Positions 1-12,285 of a stretch of DNA of 64,000 nucleotides are shown in pieces. The stretch comes from Mytilus edulis (Eukaryota; Mollusca; Bivalvia; Mytilida; Mytilidae): assembly GCF_963676685.1 (NCBI RefSeq), contig NC_092350.1:65155674-65219673 (forward strand). The letters are read 5' to 3'. Made by a program: the position numbers and the translations under genes. Position 1 is the first letter of the stretch. The number at the start of each line of letters is the position of its first letter. Under the pieces are notes generated by a model. That model did no database searches, was not told the origin of the DNA, and was given only the letters and a program-made list of their open reading frames with translations.

Positions 1-3000
1 TATGTTGATACAATGTACAATGTATGGTTGTCTTTTTTTACTGCAACACAAATATTCCATAGGGAATATTTAAGGTTTAAAAACTAAATTTTTAACAGAG
101 AAAAGATGACGTAGAAATTCCTAGGAACTGTTAGTATTATTTGTGTCGTAAAGACAACTCTATGGAACAAATTATCACAAACAAGGTGTTCTACGGTTAA
201 TGACTCTATATCACAGGTGAATATAGGGTCAACGAAATTTTTAATGATTATTTGTAGCCTTAAGCTATGTGTTGGTTTGAAATTTATTTACTTTAATGTC
301 TAAGTTCTTGTCTAATACAAATGTATAGATAGTCAGGCCATAAAGCCTACATGTATACATTGTGTGTAAGCGTTATTGTAGACTATGCACACTCGTTCAC
401 ACTCAGGTCTAGAAATATATGCAATACAATTATTTTGTAATAGTATGAAATTAAAACATTTAAAACAAGTTTAAAATAAAAAGTTTACGAGAGAACTATG
501 CTGAAATAATAAAACAAAGGCTTAAGATAAGGCGGAAAAGCATGTCCATATACAGTCTCTCATGAAATAATTTGTATGTTATTGAACTCATTTTTTTTTC
601 ATTGACTGTGACTTTACATTAAGAAAAATATGGAACAAAATTAAGAAAATGAAACAGCTGAAATGTGATTGACGGGTGGATGCCAGTTAAATATGACTTT
701 TAATAAGACAAAACTCAGATGAGGTTCTTCCTAAGACTACAGTTTACGCGTCATCAGTATACAATGATAATATATCAATACCACCTTTTCGACTGAACAG
801 TTCAATTAAATTTGTAATTATATAGTATTGGATATTTCTGACAGATTACTTCTCGAGATAAGAAAAAAAAAATATTTGTATCGATATTCTGACTATTCAG
901 GTTTGGAGTGCTCGGGAATATTCCTAAATAATATATATATGTGTAGCATACAAATCTAAATATACAAAATATACTGTTCAACGTGTGCATCTTCTATCAA
1001 AACAACATGTTTGATAACCTAATCATCAGGCATATTGTTTCTTTTTCATCAATTTCCCCACACAAATGCATCTTGAGGGTCAATGATATGTCAATCGTAC
1101 CAATGCTTGATCAAGATATTTTTTGATAAAATTGATAATCTATTTTTTGTCAATTTTCGGCGGATGTATTATGAACAAATTTATAATCTTCTCAGCATGT
1201 TTTCTTTAACTAACATTAAACATGCTGTGGTATTGTATTACGAGTGTGGAGACACTGGTACAAACGTGTGTATCATTTCCGATTTTCGTATAGATTCACA
1301 TTGATCTCAGCGATCACATGCTTCTACAGTGAAGTAAGATTTATTTCATATTATTTAAATTCAACAGGAACATAAGCATGAAAATATTAACACACGATTG
1401 TTCAATATTTCCTTTTAAGTTATCAAATAAAACTTCTTTTAGAGATACTAAAGAAGATTTACTGTATATGTATAGATAATAAAGATGATCTCCTTTAAAA
1501 AAGATAAAGCGGTCGAAGATTTAAAAAGGGGATATTTATATAGTCAATCTCGTGAAAGTATATTTGTGCTTTTTAAGGTGAACTGTCACATATTAATTCA
1601 ATTATGAAAAAGAAGTTTATATATAAACAAAACAATAGTGTTGGGGCAATGACCTATTGGACTTATCTAAAACAAAAGATGTGTCCTTCCTTTAACCTTG
1701 AACATGCACTGATTATAGGACAGATATGTTTAAAATTTGTAATTGCACTTTCATATTTTATTTTGTTTTATTTACTACATCCGTCACTGTAACATGATCG
1801 CTTGATGTCCTGTCAAGTGTCAAAAACTACACTATGTATTTAAAAAAGAAATCTATGAATATTCACTACATTTTTTTCCCTGTAATTACTATGTTGTTTT
1901 AAATAAAAGTGTACATTGATAAATTTTAATACGCTAAAACATGTACACAAATATCAAGCTATTGTCAAATTGTTAATTTCGAATAAACAATAAAAGTATA
2001 CAACCTCATTCTGGGAGCGACAAAATTGAATAGAAAAACGAAAACAAATGAATAAAAAGGGACACCTTTAGAGATTAAGGTTGACAAATTATAAAATGTA
2101 TTCATCACTGATTTACCAAATGAATACGATCTGTGTCTCAACTCACGTGAAACATATTTTCACGATCTTCATTCTTCATAAACATGTTCTAATACAGTCA
2201 ATTCATCTAAAATTCTCCCATTGTGTCCTATTCCCGATTGTGACATTTTTACTAATTAGAAATTCACATGCGGCAGATGCATGCATAACAGTAGAGCATT
2301 GTTTAGCCAACGCAACCGGCAACACTCAGTGTGTGCTTGATAGTTTTCTGTTTATCGATTTATAAGACATAGACATCGGTAAAATGATGTTGCTTTAACT
2401 TACATCTTTGTGTACAGTATGAATATATGTACCTTATATGTACCTTCAATCGGTTCATAGATTAACATAATATTTTCGGTTAAATAACAAAGTAATAGAC
2501 TTAACTTGACATGTTTAGCATTTGACATAATTTCTTCATTTAAATGTGTAATACAGGTCAGGTTTTGAATAGTATTTTATTATGAATGTTTTTTTTTTAA
2601 ATTGTTCAATCTTGAAGTACAAATTATAAATAACATGAACTATCAATCAACCTCTCAATGTTCCGCAGACACATCAAAAAAGATTTTAATATCATCATGT
2701 GATCATTGAAATAAACAAAAACAAAATATAAGGAGATAACTTTACTTGGAAGGTCAACGTCGCAATACAAAAACAAATAGTTGAAAGGAAATTGATAACA
2801 CCATGATCAAACGAAACGCAGCAAAAATAAAATAAAAGTAATTGACATGTATTCTTCATTGTTCTCCTCAGCCAATTTAATTGCTGGCAGCATTACCCCA
2901 ACCATTAACCGAGAGATTAAGCCATTAACAAACATTCCTTTACTTGTTTAAAAAGAAGGACAGAAATCATAACTATTTGATGGGGTTCACATGTTTTACA

Positions 3001-3215
3001 AAGTTATCATATGTGAAACGGAAACCTTTTTTTCTGTAATTGGCTGTTACAATGACATTTCAATTACTTTTTTCAACAAATATTTAACTGCAACCAGGTT
3101 TGGGTAGTATAACGTTTGATACAAAAATTACAAATGGTTTATTGCGAATAAAAATTATGACGACTAATTCGTTAATTGTTGTTTACATGTTTGCATTTAT
3201 TATTGCAATTTTTGA
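1..3215. repeat. Segmental duplication, copy A
   Basis: This stretch is collinear with 12540-15660 at an offset of roughly 12440-12560 bp. Anchor pairs that read almost the same are 985-1045 with 13545-13610, 340-415 with 12870-12945, 490-560 with 13075-13150, 1485-1575 with 14010-14105, 2100-2170 with 14630-14700 and 2870-3180 with 15300-15655. Indels and substitutions are spread throughout, so the duplication is not recent. No convincing exon lies in it; the small open frames here are not conserved with copy B. The copy ends near 3235, where a retroelement tail begins, just before the place where copy B continues into a TATA box and a first exon. Confidence 0.75.
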
Positions 3216-3235
3216 AAAAAATCTGCTATAGATTT

Positions 3236-3425
3236 TGCAACACCTGAGGTCATCTCCAGTTTTTGGTAGGGTTCTTGTTGCTTAGTGTATAGTTTTCTAT
3301 GTTGTGTCTTGTGTAGTATAATTTGCCTATTTATTTTCTTTTTGTTTTTGCTCTTGTCATGCTTGTAGCATTGTCGTTGTCATCAATGAGTTTGATTGTT
3401 CCTCTGGTATATTTCTCCAATCTGT
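3236..3425 (+). mobile_element. 3' tail of endonuclease-less Penelope-like RT element
   Basis: Diverged copy of the 3' untranslated end seen on the other strand at 33256-33480. Shared landmarks in order are an 'ACCTGAGGTCATC' segment, a 'TTTAGTTTTCTATGTTGTGTC'-like segment, and 'GAGTTTGATTGTTCCTCTGG'. It is truncated at the 5' side and has no coding sequence. It terminates duplication copy A. Confidence 0.6.
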
Positions 3426-3674
3426 AAAAATGGTAGAAAATGCAAGATTAATTATTGCTATTTTCGAAACGTACAGTTGTGTATATCGAATATGAGAATG
3501 AAAGTTCTTATTATTGCAAAACTCACAAACATTGTTAGAAAACAGAAATTTGTTTGCAAAAATTATCAAATAAGAATGCATTCATATATAGCTTCGTCGT
3601 TTTGTTGGTATCCTTTTCCTTTATGTGGACTGCAAAGTAGACACAAACAGCTGTAAAATATTTTTTTTAGTAAT

Positions 3675-3865
3675 TTGAACATAACTCCTACCAGGTTCAA
3701 TCCACCATTTTCTAGATAAGAAAATGCCTGTACCAAGTCAGGAATATGACAGTTGTTATCCATTCATTTGATGTGTTTGAACCTTTGAATTTGCTATTTG
3801 ATTGGGGACTTTCCTTTTTTAATTTTCCTCGGAGTTCAGTATTTTTGTGATTTTACTTTTTACTT
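3675..3865 (+). repeat. Dispersed repeat R3
   Basis: Contains the recurrent words 'ACCAGGTTCAATCCACC', 'TTTTCTAGATAAGAAAATGC', 'CCAAGTCAGGAATATGACAG' and 'CCTCGGAGTTCAGTATTTTT'. The same block in the same order recurs at 29975-30160, 46850-47062, 47505-47705 and 52660-52880, and reversed at 48755-48970, 58795-58990 and 60195-60635. I cannot assign it to a transposon class. Confidence 0.6.
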
Positions 3866-4130
3866 CAAACAGCAGATGCAGGATACCAGTAGAATATATA
3901 TATTACAATGTTGATTAAAAATATCATTTGACTTGGTATACATTTTTCATTTCCGGGCCTTTTATAATCTACTATGTTTTGATGTTGCTTAGTTTTGAAG
4001 ACAGCAAAACAACTATATATATGTGCAAGCGTCTTAACTGATGTTCGGTTTGCCTTTTTTATTGTATAAATTTCAAGATTTAGTAAAAGTTTAATCTAAG
4101 AAGACTTAAAGATGATTCATTTAACATCAG

Positions 4131-4175
4131 AATCTGACTGACGAAGGATATCTGTTATCCGAAATATTTATAAAT
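4131..4175 (+). ncRNA. Hammerhead-like core upstream of Penelope-like ORFs
   Basis: CTGACGA (4138-4144) is followed by a hairpin GGATA / TATCC and then GAAA, the layout of a hammerhead catalytic core. The following AUAU could be a minimal stem III. I cannot draw a good stem I, so activity is doubtful. Penelope-like elements are known to carry hammerheads in their terminal repeats, and the place, about 250 bp before the first ORF, fits that. Confidence 0.4.
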
Positions 4176-4409
4176 AATTACATTTATAGTTCCTTTTTAT
4201 ATCATTGGTGTTGTTATGTACACTTTTTAGGCGTTTATATAATTTATTTTATTGTGTACATGTATCGTTACTTGTAACGATCCAGCTCCCACGTGGGAAA
4301 AATCGTTGACTATTATTCAGACGTTTGATATATATTTTTATTCTTAGTCTGTATCGAGTGATTTATCTCGCGATCCGATTTTTCTTACAGCCTTACCATC
4401 AGGCAAACT

Positions 4410-4982
4410 ATGTCTTTTTTTAAAAAGCTTAGAGCTTTGAGTCTTAAAATAGTTAAAACCGAACACCATGTATCAAATTTAAAATCTTATCTATCTCAGG
4501 GTATCGTTCCGATTGGGCTTATTTTGAAAGCCTCACCCCTTACCACCGGTGAAAAATCTATCAGATTTATGGATAGATGGAATAATATTCTCCACAGTAG
4601 TTCCGTGAAATTGATGGATCTATTACACGCTGAGGCGTCTCATAAACATTTAAATTTACAAACTAGTTATAACCATCTTTACAATAAAGCATGCCAAGAA
4701 CTTTCCGGTCCTGAATTGCTCACCATCAACGAGCGCCTCCATGACATCATGCGCATTGAATCCCGGAAATTACACAAAAAACAAGTTATTAAATTTAAAC
4801 GAGACGGCGTACTTTTAGACACTGTTGTTAGAGAGCAGACCACCTTAACTCTCAATCGTACCATCAGAACCGGAAACAAAATCCCGGAATCGCCGATTCA
4901 AGAGAAAAAAACAAGGCTGCATGAACTCTACAAACACTGTAGTCAATTTGTCTTCAGTAGCTTTGTCGGAGACCGAAACTAA
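4410..4982 (+). CDS. Penelope-like element, N-terminal ORF (190 aa)
   Basis: Lysine- and leucine-rich 190-residue frame that starts at an ATG about 270 bp after the hammerhead-like core. It has no hallmark domain. It overlaps the RT ORF by 62 bp (4921-4982) in a frame one base apart, so the two look like parts of one polyprotein separated by a shift. An A7 run at 4905-4911 lies inside the overlap, and loss of one A there would join the frames. In the RT frame the sequence stays open back to 4849 and is basic (Arg/Lys-rich around 4890-4915), which suggests that a single-base indel in that interval split an originally continuous protein. A programmed shift is the alternative. Function inferred only from position. 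Confidence 0.6.
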   Translation: MSFFKKLRALSLKIVKTEHHVSNLKSYLSQGIVPIGLILKASPLTTGEKSIRFMDRWNNILHSSSVKLMDLLHAEASHKHLNLQTSYNHLYNKACQELSGPELLTINERLHDIMRIESRKLHKKQVIKFKRDGVLLDTVVREQTTLTLNRTIRTGNKIPESPIQEKKTRLHELYKHCSQFVFSSFVGDRN

Positions 4983-7206
4983 GGTACTGTCAAAAGGTCT
5001 TAATTTTTGTCCCACGCCGGGCAAAATAGATTCTATACTTTTGGAAGATGACCTAGACACGTTAGCAAGATCCCTCAGAATCAAGGAATATTTTTCTAAG
5101 GACACCACAAAAAGTTCCACTGATAGTGACACAAGTGATCTCGACTCAGATGACGACCAAGAAGATGTCGATATTCCCAGATTCAGGAAAAAAAGTTCAT
5201 GGATTCCTAAACCCAGTAAATGTGCTACTTTAGAACATATTATTGACAAAATTAAATCCGACGTAACACATCTGTCCACTGCTACTTCCCAAACATTCAA
5301 CAATTTATCTTCTGAAGAAAACGAAGCTGTGCGGTTACTTAAAAATAGAGACGACATTATAATTAAACCAGCAGATAAAGGTAGCGCTGTTGTCGTCATG
5401 GACAGATGTGACTACATTCAAGAGGCGGAACGTCAACTCTCTGATGAGAGATTCTATAAGAAATTAGACTCTGACCCCACCCCTCAATTTAACAAAGAGA
5501 TCACCACAAACCTGAAAAACATGTGTGAACAGGGACATATTGATGAAACCACATTTAAATATCTAAAACCGGAAAAATCAAAGCCGGGGCGTTTCTATCT
5601 TCTGCCCAAAATACATAAAGTCAATAATCCAGGTAGACCAATTGTTTCCGCCAATGACCACCCTACAGAGAAAATATCAGAATTTATTGACTTTCATCTC
5701 CGACCACACGTAGAAAATTTACCATCATATATACAAGACACAACACATTATCTTAAAAAAATGGAATCTTTGAACCCTCTCCCACCTGAAACGATCCTTG
5801 TCTCGCTTGATGTTACCTCCCTCTATACTAATATCCCCCATGATGATGGTATTGAAGCCTGTAGGGAAGTCTGGAACTCTCGTAACACCTTACATCCACC
5901 AACTGAATGTCTCATCCAGCTTCTAACTTTGGTTTTAAAATTCAATAACTTCACATTCAATGGTGAACACTTCCTCCAAGTTAATGGAACAGCAATGGGA
6001 ACAAAGATGGCCCCGTCTTATGCCAATATTTTTATGGGGAAATTAGAACAGAGAATTCTCAATTCTTTTCTTTATCAACCCCTCTCTTGGTTCCGATTTA
6101 TTGACGATATTGACATGAAGTGGGATAATACTGAACAAGAACTAGATTTGTTTATTCAACATGCCAACGATGCCCATCCCTCAATAAAATTCACATATGA
6201 AATCTCTGACTCTAAGATCACATTTCTTGACACTACAACGCAAGTGAGGGATGGAAACATATTTACAGATCTGTATTGCAAGCCCACAGACAAACATCAA
6301 TATCTGTCTCCTTCAAGTTGTCACCCTAAACATTGCACCAAGAGCATTCCCTACAGCCAGGCCATACGAATAAAAAGGATTTGCTCCACCAACGATGTTG
6401 CCAAAAAACGACTACAAGAACTTCGCGGTCACCTAAAACATCGAGGCTACAAAAGGAAAGACATTGATAAAGGTTTTTCTCGTGCTAGCAACATCAGCCG
6501 AGATGAACTTTTACAATATAAAGTCAAAAAGGTCAACAGGAGGGTGCCTTTTGTGTTGACTTACAATCCAAAATTTGACAACTTGTCTCACCTTATCCGC
6601 GAAAGTTGGAAAGATATCGAAAATCATCCTAAACTATCCAAGATCTTTCCCGAGCCACCTGTACTGGCTTTCCGCAGGCCCAAAAGCCTTAAAGACTTGC
6701 TGGTGAGAGCTGAGTTATCCTCTCAAGCAGGCTCTTCGTCAGTGGGCTCTTGTAAGGGTTGTGGAAACAAACGATGTCTGACTTGCAAACAAATACTGGA
6801 TACCCAGACTTTTAACAGTCACTCCACTGGTACAGAATACAACATATTTTGTAATGTTAATTGCAAAACTACAAATGTTGTGTATCTCCTACAGTGTAAA
6901 TGTGGTAAACAGTATGTAGGCGAGTCAGAACAGCCGTTTCACAAACGAATGAACGGACATCGTAGCCACTACCAATGCAAGCCAGACCTCCCTCTTAGTC
7001 GACATTTGAGATCCCCTGGCCACACTAAGGCAGATCTCAATCGACTGACCATTACTATCATTGACCACAACTCTGCTTGGTCTAGGGAGGATAGACTTAC
7101 TCGGGAAAGATATATATATATATATATGCTTTCATATGTATCTTTTGGTCTCTGTTGGATAGTTTTCTCATTGCAGTCATTAAACATTTTCTTATCTAAA
7201 CATTAA
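4921..7206 (+). CDS. Penelope-like reverse transcriptase with GIY-YIG endonuclease, 3'-truncated
   Basis: Frame of 761 codons encoding the RT-endonuclease of a Penelope-like retroelement. RT signatures in order: 'IIKPADKGSAVVVMD', 'RFYLLPKIHK', 'GRPIVS', motif A 'SLDVTSLYTNIP', motif B 'GTAMGTKMAPSYAN', motif C 'FIDDID', and 'ITFLDT'. A linker with paired cysteines (CKGC...CLTC) precedes a GIY-YIG domain with 'VVYLLQC', 'QYVGES' and an Arg/His-rich 'KRMNGHR'. The likely catalytic Glu falls in 'TRERY', immediately before a TA microsatellite (about 7108-7127). The usual last ~40 residues are missing, and the final codons are non-homologous, so the element is broken at its 3' end. It would reverse-transcribe and insert its own RNA; this copy is probably inactive. 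Confidence 0.9.
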   Translation: MNSTNTVVNLSSVALSETETKVLSKGLNFCPTPGKIDSILLEDDLDTLARSLRIKEYFSKDTTKSSTDSDTSDLDSDDDQEDVDIPRFRKKSSWIPKPSKCATLEHIIDKIKSDVTHLSTATSQTFNNLSSEENEAVRLLKNRDDIIIKPADKGSAVVVMDRCDYIQEAERQLSDERFYKKLDSDPTPQFNKEITTNLKNMCEQGHIDETTFKYLKPEKSKPGRFYLLPKIHKVNNPGRPIVSANDHPTEKISEFIDFHLRPHVENLPSYIQDTTHYLKKMESLNPLPPETILVSLDVTSLYTNIPHDDGIEACREVWNSRNTLHPPTECLIQLLTLVLKFNNFTFNGEHFLQVNGTAMGTKMAPSYANIFMGKLEQRILNSFLYQPLSWFRFIDDIDMKWDNTEQELDLFIQHANDAHPSIKFTYEISDSKITFLDTTTQVRDGNIFTDLYCKPTDKHQYLSPSSCHPKHCTKSIPYSQAIRIKRICSTNDVAKKRLQELRGHLKHRGYKRKDIDKGFSRASNISRDELLQYKVKKVNRRVPFVLTYNPKFDNLSHLIRESWKDIENHPKLSKIFPEPPVLAFRRPKSLKDLLVRAELSSQAGSSSVGSCKGCGNKRCLTCKQILDTQTFNSHSTGTEYNIFCNVNCKTTNVVYLLQCKCGKQYVGESEQPFHKRMNGHRSHYQCKPDLPLSRHLRSPGHTKADLNRLTITIIDHNSAWSREDRLTRERYIYIYMLSYVSFGLCWIVFSLQSLNIFLSKH
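7108..7190. repeat. TA microsatellite and fused R1-like tail
   Basis: A (TA)n run interrupts the GIY-YIG coding region. It is followed by 'TTTGGTCTCTGTTGGATAG', which resembles the terminal segment of the R1 repeat (compare 9935-9975). This marks the break where the Penelope-like element was lost and joined to other DNA. Confidence 0.55.
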
Positions 7207-8970
7207 TGGAATAGATAATCGGACACGTAGTATGAAAATATTATGATACAGATTGATTTGATTTTCAGAACCAAGGGATAACCAGAAATTAACATGTCTA
7301 ATAATAAAGCTTTCCAAGTTGTAAGCATTAATTTATATTTCATCAAAGATGGATTAGCACTCTGTATATGAATTAGACATGTCAGCTAAAAATAGGGGAA
7401 ATTCATTATTTATTCCAAATTCAGATCCATTTTTTTGGTAAATAAGGAGTTAAAATAATAAATAAGAATTATTAAAATAAATTATTCATAAATACATATG
7501 ATATATGAGATATCACTTATTCAAAGTCAACGTATCTATGCAACCAAAGTGTATTTGTTACGACATGTCGCAAATTAGAATTTAACAAACATAATGTGTC
7601 GTGTCTCAAACTTTTTTTTCTAAAGAAGTGAAAATCAGACAAAATATGAATGAAAAATTTAAAAAAAAATGACCTTGATGTTTTACTTGACCTTATTTTC
7701 TTCTCTATTTTTAGACCAAGGACTTCAAATCAAAAGACCCTATAGTCTCTGTCGGTAAAACTTGTACCATGTTTTTGATGGACATTTTTTAAACTGCCAA
7801 CCGCATTTAATCTATATTTTGTTTTTCAATTAGCAGAATCAAAAATATTTAAAAAAAACTAGTACTGTCCTACCTTTTTTTGTGATTGCACTGTATAATA
7901 CTAACCTTTACATTATCCAAGATAATTTTTCATTGTAAAACCGCCATATTGGTTTCTTTGAGGATCCTTTATCTAAATAACGTTCGTCACTCTCCGGTAA
8001 TATCCTTGTCATTGATGGGATAGTATTCCGCGATTTTTGCTAGTAAGCAATAAAGATAACGGAAAGATCTAAGCGACCCGAGAAAAATTCCAGGGAACCA
8101 CTTCCGGTAATACAATGTCTGATTCCACCATTCAAAACAATCTTGGATTATGTGAAGGTCAGGATTATACAGTGCAAGCACATTAAAAGGTGGGACAGTA
8201 GTTGATTTTGGAAAGATATGTGATTCTGCTACATCATGTACATTGTACTTTGTACTTGAAAAAAATCATCTCGAATAAATCCGGTTGGTAGTATAAAAAA
8301 ATTCCATTAAAAACATGGTGCCAATTTTACCTGACGGCGACTTTAGTGTAACTATCTGTTATGGTTGAAGACGGAAGAAGATAACATCAGCTCAAACGTA
8401 AAAGGTCTTTCCGATGAAACTTGGAAAGACGTAATGATGAAAACAATCAATATAAAGACATTGCTGTAAAATCAATTATTAACGATCTTTCAACTCCGAG
8501 ACATGGTTGATAATTAATTGATTGATTGATTGATTGATTTGTTGACAAGTTGGTTGACTGATATACACATGTAATAGGGTCTCTAGGAACAGCGAAAGCA
8601 AGCAAATGATATTTAGACCTCGGATTAAAAACATAAATTGATTGATTGGCTGATTGATGGTTGATGGATTCTTTTATTTATTGATCGATTGATTGATTGA
8701 ATGAATGAAAGTTTGCATAGCATTTTCTCTCTGTGAAATATGGGACTGGACGTTGGTATAATGACTGAACGTGGATGCGTATTTATACAACTGTGACAGT
8801 TAAACCGGATTACGTGCATTTCCTAATGAACAAAACTCCTTACATATTTTCTATACAGATTTACAACTGAATATTATTTTATTTTTCACAGGTCATTGAT
8901 GTTGGATCAGGCATGCATTTTTCGTTCACAAATTCACTGCGACATAGATTTCAATATTAATCATAAAAAA
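7207..8970. other. Intergenic, no gene recognised
   Basis: AT-rich sequence without a convincing exon. ATTG simple repeats occur at about 8513-8540 and 8635-8705. A moderately GC-rich patch at 7985-8180 reads as a 64-codon frame on the - strand, but no family is recognisable. Confidence 0.5.
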
Positions 8971-9590
8971 TAAGATGTGATATGATTGTCAATGAGACAT
9001 CTCTCCTCAAAAGACCAAAGCAAAATAGAAATTGTGCTATATTTCACCGTTCGGCCTCCAACAATAACCAAAACTCATACCGCATATTCAGCTGTAAAAT
9101 GCCCCGTAATGACAATGCTAAACAATTTGAGCGAGAAAAAACTAACGGCCTTATTTATGTACAAAAAATCAACGGAAAACATGTTTCAAATATGAAACCA
9201 AATAAACAAACGACAACCACAGAATTACAGGCTCCTGACTTGGAACAGGCACATAAATACAGAATGTCACTGTGAGTGTAACAATATAACATAAGAACGA
9301 ACTATAAAAATAAGTTGAAAAAGACTTAATTCATCAGATGGATACAAAAAGAAATACATTAAAAAAACAGAGTGGACGTGGCAGGGTATTTGTATATCCC
9401 AACAACATAAAAAGACACCAAGTACTGATCTGAGAGTAATCACAGTAACTGAAAACTAGTTTAAAGTCAATTATAAATAATAAAAAAATCATGCATCTAA
9501 AACTAAATTTTCAATAAGTACACATCCAACATCCAATGGATTTAGTGTAAGGACGACATACAGTCAGGGACAACATGACCTTGTGCAATG
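8971..9590 (+). repeat. Dispersed repeat R1, long copy
   Basis: Begins with a version of 'AAGATGTGGTATGATTG' and 'CAATGAGACA', passes through 'CAAACGACAACCAC', 'TTACAGGCTCCTGACTTGG', and ends after 'TGATCTGAGAGTA'. The same order is seen at 38270-38585 and 50326-50590, and reversed at 9733-9985, 37585-37945, 52008-52190 and 52985-53340. No coding capacity is conserved among the copies; probably a non-autonomous element. Confidence 0.65.
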
Positions 9591-9732
9591 CTAAGATACA
9601 GGTATCGACAGATTGTAGATCCATGAATGTGTTTTTGTATATAACAATCTTATTTAGTTTGCTTTTAATTTACTGATAACAAAATCAATTTTGATACCAA
9701 CAAAAACAGTATAGTGCTAAAGATAATATATG

Positions 9733-9985
9733 TGATTCAGCGGTTGTCGTTTGTTTATGTGTTACATATTTGTTTTCCGTTCATTTTTGGAAAATTGATA
9801 AGACCGTTAGTTTCTCGTTTGAATTGTTTTACATTGTCATTTCTGGGCCTTTTATAGCTGACTATGCTGTATGGGCTTTGCTCATTCTTGAAGGTCGTAC
9901 GGTGTCCCATAGTTGTTAATTTCTGTGTCATTTTGGTCTGTTGTGAAGAGTTGTCTCATTGGCATTCATACCACATCTTCTATTC
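9733..9985 (-). repeat. Dispersed repeat R1
   Basis: Reverse-oriented copy: 'CGGTTGTCGTTTGTTTATG', 'GGGCCTTTTATAGCTGACTA', 'GTTGTCTCATTGGCATTC' and 'ATACCACATCTTC' appear in that order. Confidence 0.65.
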
Positions 9986-10009
9986 TGAAAGACTTTTCAC
10001 ATTACCAGG

Positions 10010-10186
10010 ACATATTATTCTGACTCAGAGCTGATCAGTCTTTGCTCTTACTCCATTATGACGCGTTATTAGCGGAAAAGCAGCAATTTCCAATTTCAAC
10101 GAATTTGGTTTGATCTGGCCAGGGTTCGAACTCACGACCTCCCGGATTCGAAGCGAACAAGCTACTCCAAGACCATTGAGGCGGTC
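10010..10186 (-). mobile_element. tRNA-derived SINE
   Basis: On the - strand it reads as a tRNA-like head with a box-A-like region near 'CAATGGTCTTGGAGTAGC' and a box B 'GAGTTCGAACCC' (plus strand 10125-10140), followed by a non-tRNA body. Different body from the other SINEs here. Confidence 0.55.
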
Positions 10187-10935
10187 TCAATCACTATGGT
10201 TTACCAGTTAGCAATGCACATCACTTATATTAAATGCATTAGGGGAAATAACTTTCATCTGGTTTCTCCAGATAGCTTCGGTCAACATATTTTTCTTATG
10301 GCCTGAGGATATAACGATCAAATTGGTGAAATAATTTTGTCGCAATCTTTAACGTTAGCAAATGAGATGCGACGTCAACGTCAGGCACACTTTTAATCGC
10401 GAATAATCAACGAAACAATAGTATATATCCGATGCTGGTACGGTCAAACTTATCAGTATACAAATAAGGAGATTGAATATGATGAACAATGAATAAAAAT
10501 GTCCCCGGAAACCTAATGACGTAGATATAGCCGCCTGTATATCACTCTAAAACATTTAAGAACGAGAAGACCAATACTGAATAGTTGGCTTTTAACCAAC
10601 CGTATGCCACGAAATATATAGGAGATAAGATAGTAATGTATGTTCAAGTGATGCTTACACGGTCAACATTTTATCGGAGAACTGACAGTTGCATCAAATT
10701 CCCGGAGCAGCGGCACAGCATATTTGAGTTACTTATGGATAAACCAATACTTAAAAACGACTACCTCTGATACCCAAAACATCATTTATTCATACATGTA
10801 TTAATTGAAATGTAAGACGAGGATAGATGTGTGTGGAATTCAAAAGAAAATAATTACGATTACTTTAGAAAATACATTATAGTTTATTTAATAATGGACA
10901 GAAGTAAGCAATATCATCCATAACATATGGTATGT

Positions 10936-12285
10936 GGGCGTTTTTCAATAAAAGCGTGACTTTCAGACCTAAAAAAAAAGGAAAATCAACTTGTCTAAAA
11001 TTTAATTTCAACAGTTATTTTAAATACCTCTATTATAGACTTGTTTGTAAACAAAAAGTGCAATCTTAAATATTCTTTAAAATGATATTATTTTCATAAT
11101 TTTTGTACTGTTTCGTAGGGGACTTTTGTCCCCTACGAAACTGCTTCTAAACATACATATTTTTTGCAATTTTAAATGTTTCCTATAGACATTCCAGTTT
11201 GTTTACTTATATATTAGAAAAATCTATTTTTTTTCTAAATTGGAGAACCATTTTTTATCGATAAAGATTAGACAGTACTTCACATATAAAGGTACAACTC
11301 ATGTTACGAAGTGAACATTTTGATGCGTTTCGTAGTTGACAAAATCGTTTAATAGTGGACAAAACGTTTCGTAGTTGACATCAACGCTATTCTATGTTAA
11401 TAAAAACATAATAAAAATTACATGAAACTAATCCTTGTTATTTGTTTTGCACGAATATAATTGAAAAAAATAGTACAAAAAAGACTGCCTGGTAGTGGTA
11501 GTGTCCACAACGTAACGTTTTTCTCCCATACTTGTTTCGTAAGTGACCGTTTCGTAGGCGACATATTCACATGTTTTATTTTTCCCCGCAATCCCTATAT
11601 TGCAATAGAAACAAGACTGATTGTATGCATCAAAGCATGTATTACGCTGTACACTGATATTTTTATCATAATTTTAAAACCAGATACTGAAGGAGATTTG
11701 ACCCGTTTCGTAGTAGACATTAACAAAAATAGGATATCATTCTGGTCCATTTGATGTGCTAATTTTGTTTACCAACAATTTAATTACCGTTATGAAAGCA
11801 TCACTTCTTTTGTAAGACCTTAATGTTTATATTTCTTGCACACAAAAATTACATTGATTTTATAAAACTGTGTATTAGCAAATTTTATTGATTTCGTTTC
11901 GTAGTAGACATTTTGTCAGGGACACACCTTCTGAAATTAAAAATTCTATGTTAAAAGTTGTTGATCAAAATATGGTGGCTCTAAACATACTTTTGAATTA
12001 TTAAAGAACTTATATTAAGTAAACATTACATTTATGTTTACATCTTTTACGATATCTTAGAGTATGAATGTTGAACAGGCGGTCTAAGGACATGCCATTT
12101 TGGTTGTTTTGGACATTCAGGAATCAATATATTATCAATCCCTCTAAAAAATAAACTGTTTCTTTGCTTAAAAATGTTCAATCTAATTCAATGTACTGAC
12201 TGCACAAACAATTACTTACAAAGATCAAACACATTTTTTTTAAAGTGCCTGGGACAAGAAAGTACGTGTTTATTGAAAAACGCCC
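10936..12285. mobile_element. Non-autonomous DNA transposon candidate with internal 14-mer array
   Basis: The ends are terminal inverted repeats with 17 identical bases, GGGCGTTTTTCAATAAA at 10936-10952 and its complement ending at 12285, then weaker similarity. Both ends are flanked by ATGT (10932-10935 and 12286-12289), a 4-bp target duplication. Inside, the word GTTTCGTAGnnGAC occurs repeatedly: an inverted pair at 11110-11141 and single copies at 11327, 11366, 11534, 11549, 11705 and 11896. No transposase frame is present; the longest open frame is 97 codons with no family resemblance. The superfamily is not identified. Confidence 0.7.
11110..11141. repeat. Perfect hairpin
   Basis: GTTTCGTAGGGGAC (11110-11123), loop TTTT, then GTCCCCTACGAAAC (11128-11141): 14-bp perfect arms built from two opposed copies of the element's internal word. 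Confidence 0.9.

Noticed and set aside
4845-5399. 184-codon - strand frame
   Set aside because: Antisense to the Penelope-like ORFs; no relatives expected.
8982-9275. 97-codon + strand frame
   Set aside because: Lies wholly within repeat R1 and is not conserved in other R1 copies.
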